A stretch of DNA of 64,000 nucleotides from Flavobacteriales bacterium (GCA_013359255.1 JABWCF010000011.1:62001-126000), one strand, 5' to 3'. Positions 25,385 through 34,403 are shown, numbered from the stretch's first letter. Notes: generated by a model not told the origin, from the letters alone. Translations and numbers: made by a program.

Positions 25385-26137
25385 ATGAGCACTATCCAAC
25401 ATAAAGAAGAAAAAATAGGATTTTTAGGAGCAATTATTTTTCATGCTCTTATTCTTCTGCTTTTTTTTATACTTGGGATCAAGTACATAGTGCCTATTCC
25501 GGAGCAAGGCATTGTAGTAAATTTTGGAACAAGCGATGAAGGTATGGGGCAAATTCAACCCGAAAATGAAGTAGGAAATGTAATCCCCCAAAGTCAAAAA
25601 GAATCAAGCGAAGAAGAAGTTTTAACTCAAGAAAATGAAGAAACCGTTGAAATAAAAAAACCAAAAACACCCAAGAAAAAACCAACTGAAGACACAAAAA
25701 CAAAAGAAGAAGAAAAAATAAGTAAAGAACTTCAGGAGCTAATGGAAAAGTGGAAAAACACTTCAAAAGATAAAGGAAGTGAAGGCGAAGCAGGCACTCC
25801 CGGTGACCAAGGCAAATCTGATGGAGATAAAAACAGTAAAAGCCACACAGGAGGACAAGGAGGTAACGGTATTGATTTTTCTCTTGCCGGAAGAACAGTA
25901 AAAGGCTACCCAAAAATTACCGATAACTCACAAGAACAAGGAAAAGTAGTAGTGGATATTGTGGTAGACCAAAACGGAAATGTAATTAAAGCTATAGCCG
26001 GGGCAAGAGGCTCTACCACCAACAGCACTCATCTACTTAAAAAAGCACAAGAAGCCGCTTTACAAACAAAATTCAGCACTAACCCCAATATGCCCGAGCA
26101 AAAAGGTCAAATGACCTTTGTTTTCATTCTCAACTAA
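25385..26137 (+). CDS. tonB: TonB-like energy transducer
   Basis: The 250-residue protein has one N-terminal membrane helix (IGFLGAIIFHALILLLFFIL, ~11-30) with the His typical of TonB. A long charged linker follows (Glu/Lys/Pro blocks such as VEIKKPKTPKKKPTED, then Gly/Ser/Asp-rich). The C-terminal domain runs GKVVVDIVVDQNGNVIKA to KKAQEAALQTKFSTNP and ends QKGQMTFVFIL. It couples ExbB/ExbD to outer-membrane receptors. The ATG at 25385 is chosen over a start 21 bases earlier inside exbD, because it places the helix right after a short basic N-terminus. The C-terminal domain is shorter than in Escherichia coli TonB; a TolA-like role is possible. Confidence 0.87.
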   Translation: MSTIQHKEEKIGFLGAIIFHALILLLFFILGIKYIVPIPEQGIVVNFGTSDEGMGQIQPENEVGNVIPQSQKESSEEEVLTQENEETVEIKKPKTPKKKPTEDTKTKEEEKISKELQELMEKWKNTSKDKGSEGEAGTPGDQGKSDGDKNSKSHTGGQGGNGIDFSLAGRTVKGYPKITDNSQEQGKVVVDIVVDQNGNVIKAIAGARGSTTNSTHLLKKAQEAALQTKFSTNPNMPEQKGQMTFVFILN

Positions 26138-26140
26138 TCT

Positions 26141-27373
26141 ATGAATTACCAACAAACGTTGGATTATCTTTTCTCTCAACTACCCATGTATCAAAGGATA
26201 GGTAAAATTGCGTACAAAGCCGATTTACACAACACAATAGAGTTATGTCGCATACTAAAAAATCCACAACTCTCAATTAAAACCATCCACGTAGCCGGAA
26301 CAAACGGCAAAGGCTCCGTTTCTCACATGTTGGCATCTATATTTCAAGAAGCAGGATACAAAACAGGATTATACACATCCCCTCATCTAATAGACTTCAG
26401 AGAACGAATAAAAGTAAATGGCAAGTCCATCAGCAAAAAAGAAGTAGTTTCTTTCGTAAAAAATTATAAAGCTGAATTCGAAAAAATACATTTATCTTTT
26501 TTTGAATGGAGTGTTGGATTAGCATTTTATTCTTTTAAAAAACAAAAAGTAGATATTGCTATTATTGAGGTAGGACTTGGTGGCAGGCTTGATTCTACTA
26601 ATGTAATTACCCCGGAAATTTCGGTCATTACCAACATTAGCTTAGATCATCAGGCATTGCTTGGATACACCATAAAAAAAATAGCACAAGAAAAAGCTGG
26701 AATAATAAAAAAAAGAATTCCCGTAGTAATTGGGGAAACGCAAAGAAATACAACTCCCGTATTTATAAAAACAGCTCAACAAAAAAATGCTCCTATCTTT
26801 TTTGCAGATCAATTTACTATACCCAAATTCCACTGCGAATTAAAAGGGTTATATCAGCAAAAAAATATTCGAACTGTTTACAAAACTTGTAAGGTAATAC
26901 CAAAAAAAAACTGGAAAATCAGCAAAGAACACATCGCATTAGGCATTAGAAATGTTATTAAGAATACAGGGTTGCAAGGTCGCTGGCAAACCATTAACAC
27001 TTCCCCTTTAATAATATGCGATACAGCACACAATCGTGCAGGTATAAAAGAAGTTATAAAACAAATTAAAATAACCCCACATCGCAATTTACACATGGTA
27101 TTTGGGGTGGTAAACGATAAAGATATTTTACCTATTCTAAAACTACTACCCACAAATGCTCTCTATTATTTTTGTAGGCCATCGGTTCCCAGAGGTTTAG
27201 AAAGTAAAATATTAAAAGCAGAAGCAGGAAAATTCGATTTAAAAGGAGATGCATTTGTAAGTGTCGAAGAGGCAATGAAAATCGCCATAAAAAAATCAAA
27301 AGTTAACGATCTGATTTTTATAGGAGGTAGCACATTTGTAGTGGCTGATGCATTAATTTTTTTGAAGAAATAA
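26141..27373 (+). CDS. folC: Bifunctional folylpolyglutamate synthase / dihydrofolate synthase
   Basis: Cytosolic ligase that joins glutamate to dihydropteroate and to reduced folates. The 410-residue protein shows the folC blocks: HVAGTNGKGSVSHMLASIF (P-loop, ~47-60), TGLYTSPHLIDFRERIKVNG (20 residues), IAIIEVGLGGRLDSTNVI, TNISLDHQALLG, the catalytic-lysine region IAQEKAGIIK, LQGRWQTI and ICDTAHNRAGIK. Length is normal for the phylum. It is the last gene after exbB-exbD-tonB, 3 bases downstream. That pairing looks functionally unrelated but is one I recall from other Bacteroidota. The 3' end carries the promoter of tRNA-Val. Confidence 0.95.
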   Translation: MNYQQTLDYLFSQLPMYQRIGKIAYKADLHNTIELCRILKNPQLSIKTIHVAGTNGKGSVSHMLASIFQEAGYKTGLYTSPHLIDFRERIKVNGKSISKKEVVSFVKNYKAEFEKIHLSFFEWSVGLAFYSFKKQKVDIAIIEVGLGGRLDSTNVITPEISVITNISLDHQALLGYTIKKIAQEKAGIIKKRIPVVIGETQRNTTPVFIKTAQQKNAPIFFADQFTIPKFHCELKGLYQQKNIRTVYKTCKVIPKKNWKISKEHIALGIRNVIKNTGLQGRWQTINTSPLIICDTAHNRAGIKEVIKQIKITPHRNLHMVFGVVNDKDILPILKLLPTNALYYFCRPSVPRGLESKILKAEAGKFDLKGDAFVSVEEAMKIAIKKSKVNDLIFIGGSTFVVADALIFLKK

Positions 27374-27390
27374 AAAAACCTGTATATTTG
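27361..27390 (+). promoter_or_regulatory. Promoter of tRNA-Val (TTTG-N18-TATATTTG)
   Basis: TTTG (27361-27364) and TATATTTG (27383-27390) with an 18-base spacer match the Bacteroidota consensus almost perfectly. The tRNA begins 13 bases after the -7 box. The -33 element is inside the last codons of folC. Confidence 0.8.
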
Positions 27391-27402
27391 CCGTCCCGAA
27401 AA

Positions 27403-27477
27403 GGGAGCATAGCTCAGCTGGTTCAGAGCATCTGCCTTACAAGCAGAGGGTCACAGGTTCGAATCCTGTTGCTCCCA
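27403..27477 (+). tRNA. tRNA-Val (anticodon TAC)
   Basis: The cloverleaf can be drawn: acceptor GGGAGCA (27403-27409) pairs with TGCTCCC (27470-27476), the D-arm is GCTCAGCTGGTTCAGAGC, the anticodon stem is TCTGC/GCAGA with loop CTTACAA (anticodon TAC at 27438-27440), and the T-arm is ACAGG-TTCGAAT-CCTGT. The discriminator base is A and CCA is not encoded. It reads GUA and, by wobble, other valine codons. It has its own promoter and terminator. Confidence 0.95.
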
Positions 27478-27480
27478 CAA

Positions 27481-27515
27481 AAACCCTTCAAATTTTGAAG
27501 GGTTTTTATTTTTTT
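27481..27515 (+). terminator. Intrinsic terminator of tRNA-Val
   Basis: AAACCCTTC / GAAGGGTTT around an AT-rich loop (27481-27505), followed by a T-rich tail TTATTTTTT. It begins 3 bases after the tRNA. Confidence 0.85.
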
Positions 27516-27572
27516 AGGCAACCATATTATACACTCAGCGTCTATAGGTGTAAACTTGCTAACTATTTTTGT

Positions 27573-30500
27573 ATGAAATCCATAAAACTAATTTCTCTTG
27601 TTCTTGCTGCAACTTTATATTCAGCAGGTTCAATAGCCCAAACCACTGTAACTTTTAACTACACAGGATCTGCCCAAACTTGGACGGTGCCACAATGTGT
27701 AAACACCATAACAGTTGTTGCAAAAGGAGGAAAAGGCGGTGGTGGAAACAATGGAGGCTGGGGAGCCTCAGTAACTAGTAATATGACCGTTACTCCCGGT
27801 CAAGTTCTTCAAATAAATGTAGGGGGACAAGGAAATTGTCCTACTCCAGGTTGGAACGGTGGTGGAGCTGGGGGGCCACAAGGTAATTACGGAGGACAAT
27901 TGTTAGCATGTGGTGGAGGTGGAGCCTCTGATGTACGCTTAACTCCTTATGCTTTAGCTGATAGAGTAATAGTTGCCGGTGGTGGTGGTGGAAGAACTGG
28001 TGGAGATAACTGGACAGCAACATCAATTAACGGAGGTAATGGCGGTTGCCCTAATGGTTTCCCTGGCGGAAGCACATTCGGACAAGGCGGCCAAGGAGGA
28101 ACAACAGTTGCAGGAGGAGCAGGAGGAGCAGGCTGGGGAATGGGTCAAGCTGGTTTTCCTGGTGTTTTAGCAGTGGGTGGCCAAGGTGGTATGGATAACA
28201 TAGTTATATACGCTGCAGGTGGTGGCGGAGGTGGTGGCTTATATGGTGGTGGCGGAGGTGGTGCCGATGGCTGTTGTATTGGTGCTAATGGAGGTGGTGC
28301 TGGAGGTGGAGGATCTTCTCTTGTACCTTTTGGTGGTAGTTGCTCTACCGGTAATACTAACGATGGTATTGTAACGATTACCTATGTACCTGCTTTCCCG
28401 GTAGCAGGACCTGTATCTATTTCTAACGACTCAATTTGCAACGGAGATTCAGTTACAGTTTCAATAAATAACTCATTTGGTTCTATTCAGTGGCAAATTT
28501 CTACAGATGGTGGCAATACATGGAATCCAATTCCTGGAGCAACCGACTCTATTTATCATACACCGGCTCTTAGTGTGAGCAGTTGCTACAAAGCTGAAAT
28601 AACGGGTTGTAATAACACCGTTTACTCTACAGTTATTTGTGTTACAGTAAGCCCCGTTCCTATTGCCAATTTCACAGCAACCTATGTTTGTTTTGGTTCA
28701 CCTACTACTTTTGTGAATACAAGTAATAATAATGGAACCACCATTGCTAATTACAGTTGGGATATAAATAGCGATGGGATAATTGATTATAATGTTCCAA
28801 ATTTCAGTCACACCTTCGCTATACCGGGTATATATACTTCTTGTTTAACCCTTACTACTACAGATGGTTGTAAAAATAAAATATGCAAAACAGTTGTTGT
28901 AAATCCAATGCCTATAGCAGACTTTACAGCAAACAATGTTTGTGACGGATTGCCTGTAAGTTTCTTTAATACTTCCAATATATTATCAGGAACTATTGAT
29001 ATTTATAATTGGCAATTTGGTGATGGGAACACCTCTAACTTAGTAAACCCTGTTCACCAATATGCAGGTCCGGGATTGTACAACGTAACAATAACTGTAA
29101 CATCAGATAGTGGATGTACTACTTCATTAACCAAGACTATTCAAATTTATGCGAATCCTACAGCCAATTTTAATGCCCCAAACAAGTGTCTTTACGATGC
29201 GGTAAATTTCTTCGATCAATCTACAGTAGGAAATGCTTCAATAACAACATGGAATTGGAATTTTGGAGACAATAACACATCAAATGTTCAACATCCTACA
29301 CATCAGTACTCTTTCTACAATAACTACCAAGTTCAACTTATTGTAGAATCATCTCAAGGATGTAAAGACACTATTACAAAGGTTGTAGTTGTTCACCCTG
29401 TACCAACCGCTTTGTTTACGGCTAATAATGTTTGTTTAGGAGAACCTACTATATTCAATAATTTATCAACTATACCTCAAGGAAACCAAACTGCACAATG
29501 GTATTTTGGAGATGGGTATAATGATAATAATTATAATACAACTCATACTTATCAACAACCCGGAAATTTTATTCCCTATTTAGTGTCTGTTTCTGATAGC
29601 GGCTGCGTAGATACAGCCTTTTTAAACATTGAAGTTTGGGCTATTCCAGAGCCCAATTTTTCACTAAATAATACATGTGAAAACGACACCGTTGTATTTA
29701 CGGATTTATCAAGCATTGTAATAGGGAATATTACTGGCTGGGAATGGGTTTTTGGAAATGGTTCTCCTTTAAGTAATCAACAAAATCCAATTAATTTTTA
29801 TTACACTCCAGGTAGTTACACGGTAACTTTATCGCTGGTTTCGGATAAAGGCTGCAAAAGTTCTTTAACTAAACAGATTGATATTTTCCCAAAACCAAAA
29901 GTTGAATTTATATACTCCGATGAGTTAGTTGGTTGCTCACCACTTTGCGTAAACTTCTTCGACCAAACAACCATAAATTCTATGTACAATAGCACGATAC
30001 AAAATTATTTATGGAATTTCGGAGACAACATCAGTTCTATCGAAAAAAATCCGGTACACTGTTTTGTAAATAGAGCACCTGAGAAAAAAGTATTCTCTGT
30101 TGACTTAACTGTAACTAGCAATTTGGGTTGCAAAGGTTATTACATTGTAAAAGATTTGGTTGACGTTTATCCTCAACCTACTGCAGAGTTTACATTTAAC
30201 CCCTATGCAACAACTATTCTAAATCCAAATTTTAAATTTTATAATCATTCTTATGGCTACGATAAAGTGAGTTGGCATTTTGGTGATGGAAACACATCTG
30301 ATTTGATTAATCCAAATCATACATATGGTGATACTGGTTCCTTTAATGTTACTCTAATTGTAGAAAATGAACATGGGTGTACCGATACGGTTGTATATTC
30401 TGTAACCATTCGTCCTGAATTTCAGTTTTACATTCCAAATGCATTTACTCCAAATGGAGACGGAATTAATGACACCTTTAACGGAATTGGATTTGGATTC

Positions 30501-30710
30501 GACCTTAGTTCAGACATCAATCAGTACAACATGAAAATCTACGACCGTTGGGGTGAATTGATTTTTGAAACCAACGATTTAGCAAACGGATGGGATGGCT
30601 CATTAAACGGCAAAAAATTAGAATCTGAAGCTTTTGTATATTCCATTTCAATTACCGACTCTAATACCCAAAAACACACCTTTAGAGGTACCGTTACTTT
30701 AGTTCGATAA
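27573..30710 (+). CDS. Giant PKD-repeat surface protein, glycine-rich N-terminus, T9SS type B sorting domain
   Basis: The 1045-residue protein begins at the ATG 27573 with a signal peptide (SAGSIAQ). The earlier in-frame start at 27495 lies in the tRNA terminator and would spoil the signal. Residues ~55-285 are extremely Gly-rich (GGGGG and GAGGGG runs). An Ig-like module with CNGDSV and WQISTDGGNTW follows, then seven PKD-type domains, each opening like PxANFTATYVC and holding a WxFGDGNTS loop. The end is the gliding-motility-associated (CHU_C, type B) domain: YIPNAFTPNGDGINDTFNG, YDRWGELIFETND, NGWDG, TFRGTVTLVR. It is expected to be exported by T9SS through the SprF-type route. The last ~750 residues are co-linear with the protein encoded at 31252. 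An adhesin or matrix role is inferred. Confidence 0.9.
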   Translation: MKSIKLISLVLAATLYSAGSIAQTTVTFNYTGSAQTWTVPQCVNTITVVAKGGKGGGGNNGGWGASVTSNMTVTPGQVLQINVGGQGNCPTPGWNGGGAGGPQGNYGGQLLACGGGGASDVRLTPYALADRVIVAGGGGGRTGGDNWTATSINGGNGGCPNGFPGGSTFGQGGQGGTTVAGGAGGAGWGMGQAGFPGVLAVGGQGGMDNIVIYAAGGGGGGGLYGGGGGGADGCCIGANGGGAGGGGSSLVPFGGSCSTGNTNDGIVTITYVPAFPVAGPVSISNDSICNGDSVTVSINNSFGSIQWQISTDGGNTWNPIPGATDSIYHTPALSVSSCYKAEITGCNNTVYSTVICVTVSPVPIANFTATYVCFGSPTTFVNTSNNNGTTIANYSWDINSDGIIDYNVPNFSHTFAIPGIYTSCLTLTTTDGCKNKICKTVVVNPMPIADFTANNVCDGLPVSFFNTSNILSGTIDIYNWQFGDGNTSNLVNPVHQYAGPGLYNVTITVTSDSGCTTSLTKTIQIYANPTANFNAPNKCLYDAVNFFDQSTVGNASITTWNWNFGDNNTSNVQHPTHQYSFYNNYQVQLIVESSQGCKDTITKVVVVHPVPTALFTANNVCLGEPTIFNNLSTIPQGNQTAQWYFGDGYNDNNYNTTHTYQQPGNFIPYLVSVSDSGCVDTAFLNIEVWAIPEPNFSLNNTCENDTVVFTDLSSIVIGNITGWEWVFGNGSPLSNQQNPINFYYTPGSYTVTLSLVSDKGCKSSLTKQIDIFPKPKVEFIYSDELVGCSPLCVNFFDQTTINSMYNSTIQNYLWNFGDNISSIEKNPVHCFVNRAPEKKVFSVDLTVTSNLGCKGYYIVKDLVDVYPQPTAEFTFNPYATTILNPNFKFYNHSYGYDKVSWHFGDGNTSDLINPNHTYGDTGSFNVTLIVENEHGCTDTVVYSVTIRPEFQFYIPNAFTPNGDGINDTFNGIGFGFDLSSDINQYNMKIYDRWGELIFETNDLANGWDGSLNGKKLESEAFVYSISITDSNTQKHTFRGTVTLVR

Positions 30711-30727
30711 TAAACAAAATAATAAAT

Positions 30728-30757
30728 AAAAAAGGGCGGTATAATTCGCCCTTTTTT
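30728..30757 (+). terminator. Intrinsic terminator after the first PKD gene
   Basis: AAAAAAGGGCG (30728-30738), loop GTATAATT, CGCCCTTTTTT (30747-30757). A perfect 11-bp stem with a T6 tail, 17 bases after the stop codon. Confidence 0.9.
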
Positions 30758-30837
30758 ATTATCAAAATTTAAGCAACCAAATAAATAAACAATCGTCTTG
30801 AAGCTAATCTATATTAAGAGATAAAACTACTGTATCT

Positions 30838-31233
30838 ATGAAAACAATAACATTTATTTTCCTTCTTGTTACTTCAATAAAAATTAGCCATGCACAAAAT
30901 GGTTCATTGCAAATAAGTTCTAATAAATTAAATAATGAAGTAGCTCCTAGCGACCAAGTAACCGTTCCCTATGACGAAAAAGCACACATAAACGAAACCA
31001 TTGCCATATTTAATGATGCTATCGAATTTAGCAGAACAGACAATGCATATGTTAAACCCTACTTAAATAAAACTGGCTTCCCTAAAAAAACAGGTAATTC
31101 AACGGCACAGATAAAGAAGTTTAATGTAGAATTAGAAAATTGGATAAAAGCAAATCCTGAAACAATTAAACAACTTTACAAAGACAGAGATGCCCTGCAC
31201 AAAAAGTTAAATATCAATAACAATATTGAATAA
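30838..31233 (+). CDS. Small secreted protein of unknown function between two PKD genes
   Basis: The 131-residue product has a signal peptide (MKTITFIFLLVTSIKISHAQ, 20 residues) and no lipobox. The mature part is polar: VTVPYDEKAHINETIAIFND, then a basic stretch YLNKTGFPKKTGN, and ends with two likely helices (ELENWIKANPETIKQLYK, DALHKKLNINNN). I do not recognise the family. It sits 18 bases before the second large PKD gene and well after a terminator, so it probably leads a two-gene transcript with that surface protein. A periplasmic helper for export or a small co-secreted factor are possibilities, without direct support. Confidence 0.65.
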   Translation: MKTITFIFLLVTSIKISHAQNGSLQISSNKLNNEVAPSDQVTVPYDEKAHINETIAIFNDAIEFSRTDNAYVKPYLNKTGFPKKTGNSTAQIKKFNVELENWIKANPETIKQLYKDRDALHKKLNINNNIE

Positions 31234-31251
31234 ACAAAACCCTTCTGTAAT

Positions 31252-34200
31252 ATGCCAAGAATATTAAAAGTTCTTATTCTGCTCATCATCGCATTTAATT
31301 TTTCGGTTGAAAAAATAAACGCACAAACTCCTGTTCCTATTTGTGGTCAATTAAACAGTTTTACAGGAATGACAAGAGGTTATTGGTTTGTATCTCCCGT
31401 TAATTTTACAATTTGCGGAATCTACGTTCCTACAAATATGTCAATGGCAGCACAAAGTGTAGCCATTGTTCGTTTTAACAATAACACTCCTCCTCCTGCC
31501 TGGCCTGGAACCACTAATGCATTTGTACAACTTTTTCTTCAACAAAATTATGTACCTAATAATATGATTCCTTGTAACGTAGTAGTAGCTCAAGGTGATG
31601 TAATTGGCGTATATGGTTCCAGAGGTAATGCTGTTAACAGCTACGGTAATCCTAATTGTGCTACCACCATTAATGGGCAACCTACTACATTGGTTCGAAG
31701 TGGCTTCCAATTTAATTTAGCAGGATTACCTCCTGCTAATATTTGGACAGAAGCATGGTATAATATTGGAAGAGTTATAATTTATTACAATTGCTGCCCC
31801 CCCCCCCCACCTATTCCCAATATGAACGGCCCAACTACAGTGTGTGAAGGCAGCACGCAGACCTATAGCGTACCTGCTATGCCTTTTGCTCAAAGTTATA
31901 ACTGGACAGTTCCAGCCGGAGCTACCATACAAAACGGACAAGGCACCAACACCATTACCGTACAATGGGGAAATACCGGAGGAAACGTGTGTGTAGATTA
32001 CACCGATACCTGTACCACCAGTGCTCAATTTTGCATGCCTATAACAGTTGATTTGCAACCCTCCGCAGCCAATGCAGGTCCCGACCAGTTTATTTGCGGA
32101 AGCATGGCTACACTGGCAGGAAATATACCCGGAGTAGGCACCGGGCAGTGGAACGTGTTGTTTGGAGGAAGTACCGTAACCAATCCTACCCTCAACAACT
32201 CCACCGTTACCAACTTAGCCGTTGGTCCCAATACCTTCGAGTGGGTAATAACCAATACCGCCAACTGTCCATCTAAGCGTGATACCGTAGTAATAACCCG
32301 TTACGCCCAGCCCATTGCCGATTTTGCCTATACAAATGTATGTCATGGATCTGCCAATGTATTTGTAAACACCACCAATAACAATGGAGCGAATATTGCC
32401 AACTACGATTGGGATATTAACAACGATAATATTATAGATTATACCGTTCCCAACTTTTCGCACACCTACGCCCAACCAGGCAACTACACCGCCTGCTTAG
32501 TAGTAACCAGCACCGATGGTTGCAAGGATACCGTGTGTAAAACGGTGGTGGTAAACCCTATGCCCGTAGCCGACTTTAATACCCCCTTTGCCTGCCACGG
32601 AGTTCCGGTAACCTTTAATAATACCTCTACCATTTTAAGCGGACAAATAGCGAGTTACTTTTGGAATTTGGGTGATGGAAACACCTCTAACCAACAGTTC
32701 CCGGTACACACTTATGCCAATCCGGGATTATATACCGTAACCCTTACGGCCACATCCGATAGTGGGTGCGTCAATCAGGTTATCAAAACCATACAAGTGT
32801 ATGCTCTTCCCTCGGCCAACTTTTATGCAAAAAATGCCTGCTTGTATGATGCCGTAAACTTCTTTGATATGACCACCGTACAAAATAGTGTAATACAAAC
32901 CTGGAGTTGGGATTTTGCTGGCGGAGCACCCAACAGCAGCACTCAGCACCCATTGGTGCAGTTTAATGCACCCGGAACATTTCCTGTAACACTTGTGGTT
33001 GTATCTCTGCAAGGTTGCACCGATACCATTACAAAAAACATTGTAATAAATCCTGCTCCTGTAGTTGACTTTACTGTAGGAAATAACTGCCAGTTCGATC
33101 AAAACACGTTCAATAATTTAAGCAGTATTGTAACCGGAAGCATCACCTCTTATACCTGGGATTTTGGCGATGGAAATACCTCTAACCAACAAAACCCAAA
33201 CCATACCTACCAACAAGCCGGAACATTTAACGTAGTACTCACGGCTGTTTCCGATAGCGGCTGTGTAGCAAGCCTAAGCAAAGTTCTTACCATTTGGCCG
33301 GTTCCAGAAGCTAATTTCTCGCTCAATAATACCTGCGAAAACGATACTGTAGTAATAACTGATTTATCAGGTATTGTAACAGGAAATATTGTAGGCTGGA
33401 CATGGAGTTTTGGCGATGGAAGCCCTAACCTTAATCAACAACACCCCAAACACATCTATGCAGGCCCCGGCCCTTACGGAGTAACACTAACCCTTACCTC
33501 CGATTTCGGTTGCATAACCAGTGTAACCAAACAAGTAGAAATATTCCCTGCACCTATTGTCAGCTTCACTCATCCGGGACCTATGGAGGGGTGTGCCCCA
33601 ATGTGCGTACAAGTGTTAGACAAGAGTACTGTAAATCCCATGTACAATAGCGAAGTAACAGAATACATTTGGGAATTTGGCGATGCCGGTATGAGCACTC
33701 AAAAAGACCCTTTGCACTGCTTCCAGAACAGAGGTTTAACTGAAGAAATCTTCGGAATTAAACTTACAGCCATCACCAACCTAGGTTGTAAAAACACATA
33801 CGAAGAACAAAACCTGTTTACTGTGTGGCCACAGCCTACCGCCATGTTCGATTTTGACCCTAAACACAGCACTCTTTTAAACCCTCAATTTAACTTTGTT
33901 AACCAATCTAAAGGAGAAACCAAATTTATGTGGAACCTTGGTGATGGCACCATTGATACCCTTCGTAACAACATTAGCCATACCTACGAAGACACCGGCA
34001 CTTATCAGGTAGTATTAAGTGTAGAAAATGCATGGGGCTGTACTGATCAAATTATGTACACCGTATATGTTCGCCCGGTATTCCATTATTATGTACCCAA
34101 TGCCTTTACTCCCGATGGTGATGGCTTGAACGAAAAATTCAATGGATATGGATTTGGTTTTGATAAAACCGATGTAAAAGTATTTCACATGCAAATATTT

Positions 34201-34368
34201 AACCGCTGGGGAGAACTCATCTTCGAAACCAACGATTATGCAAAAGGATGGGATGGCACCAACAACGGAAAACCTCTTGGTCCAGAAGCATTTGTTTATA
34301 AAATAACCATTACTGACTCCAACACCGATGACCATGTGTTTACAGGTACTGTTACTTTGGTAAAGTAG
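31252..34368 (+). CDS. Giant PKD-repeat surface protein with C12 tract, T9SS type B sorting domain
   Basis: The 1038-residue protein has a signal peptide (to KINAQ, ~25). A unique ~160-residue N-terminal domain follows (PICGQLNSFTGMTRGYWFVS ... VIIYYNCC), then a polyproline linker coded by twelve C (31797-31808). Next are an Ig-like module (CEGSTQTYSVP), a second module (AGPDQFICG) and seven PKD domains (such as PVADFNTPFACHG, with FGDGNTSN loops). The end is a type B sorting domain: YVPNAFTPDGDGLNEKFNG, NRWGELIFETND, TFTGTVTLVK-like end VFTGTVTLVK. It is a paralogue of the protein at 27573 with a different N-terminus. A slip in the C tract would separate the N-terminal domain from the PKD stalk and sorting signal. 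The last 23 bases are duplicated in tandem just past the stop. Confidence 0.9.
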   Translation: MPRILKVLILLIIAFNFSVEKINAQTPVPICGQLNSFTGMTRGYWFVSPVNFTICGIYVPTNMSMAAQSVAIVRFNNNTPPPAWPGTTNAFVQLFLQQNYVPNNMIPCNVVVAQGDVIGVYGSRGNAVNSYGNPNCATTINGQPTTLVRSGFQFNLAGLPPANIWTEAWYNIGRVIIYYNCCPPPPPIPNMNGPTTVCEGSTQTYSVPAMPFAQSYNWTVPAGATIQNGQGTNTITVQWGNTGGNVCVDYTDTCTTSAQFCMPITVDLQPSAANAGPDQFICGSMATLAGNIPGVGTGQWNVLFGGSTVTNPTLNNSTVTNLAVGPNTFEWVITNTANCPSKRDTVVITRYAQPIADFAYTNVCHGSANVFVNTTNNNGANIANYDWDINNDNIIDYTVPNFSHTYAQPGNYTACLVVTSTDGCKDTVCKTVVVNPMPVADFNTPFACHGVPVTFNNTSTILSGQIASYFWNLGDGNTSNQQFPVHTYANPGLYTVTLTATSDSGCVNQVIKTIQVYALPSANFYAKNACLYDAVNFFDMTTVQNSVIQTWSWDFAGGAPNSSTQHPLVQFNAPGTFPVTLVVVSLQGCTDTITKNIVINPAPVVDFTVGNNCQFDQNTFNNLSSIVTGSITSYTWDFGDGNTSNQQNPNHTYQQAGTFNVVLTAVSDSGCVASLSKVLTIWPVPEANFSLNNTCENDTVVITDLSGIVTGNIVGWTWSFGDGSPNLNQQHPKHIYAGPGPYGVTLTLTSDFGCITSVTKQVEIFPAPIVSFTHPGPMEGCAPMCVQVLDKSTVNPMYNSEVTEYIWEFGDAGMSTQKDPLHCFQNRGLTEEIFGIKLTAITNLGCKNTYEEQNLFTVWPQPTAMFDFDPKHSTLLNPQFNFVNQSKGETKFMWNLGDGTIDTLRNNISHTYEDTGTYQVVLSVENAWGCTDQIMYTVYVRPVFHYYVPNAFTPDGDGLNEKFNGYGFGFDKTDVKVFHMQIFNRWGELIFETNDYAKGWDGTNNGKPLGPEAFVYKITITDSNTDDHVFTGTVTLVK
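31797..31808 (+). repeat. Poly-C(12) tract in the PKD surface-protein gene
   Basis: Twelve C in TGC-TGC-CCC-CCC-CCC-CCA, near residues 183-187 (Cys-Cys-Pro-Pro-Pro-Pro-Pro). Read by hand, eleven C reaches TGA after CAC-CTA-TTC-CCA-ATA, and thirteen C reaches TGA about 12 codons on. The run is therefore a natural on/off switch point. As given, the gene is in the on frame. Confidence 0.88.
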
Positions 34369-34390
34369 GTACTGTTACTTTGGTAAAGTA
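34345..34390. repeat. Exact 23-bp tandem duplication at a stop codon
   Basis: The 23-base unit beginning GGTACTGTTACTTTGG occurs at 34345-34367 and again at 34368-34390 without a mismatch. The first copy encodes the final GTVTLVK residues and the stop of the PKD protein; the second is untranslated. An identical recent duplication seems likely. Confidence 0.9.
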
Positions 34391-34403
34391 GAAATTATTA
34401 AAC

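Noticed and set aside
27495-27572. Earlier in-frame start for the first PKD protein
   Set aside because: It lies in the tRNA terminator and would put 26 residues before a clean signal peptide.
27720-28330. GGT/GGA-rich stretch that looks like a DNA tandem repeat or CRISPR-like array
   Set aside because: It is the coding sequence of a glycine-rich protein region; unit lengths are irregular and there are no constant repeats with spacers.
28670-30400. Repeats of about 240 bases as a possible array
   Set aside because: These are PKD protein domains; the DNA is too diverged to be a nucleotide repeat array.
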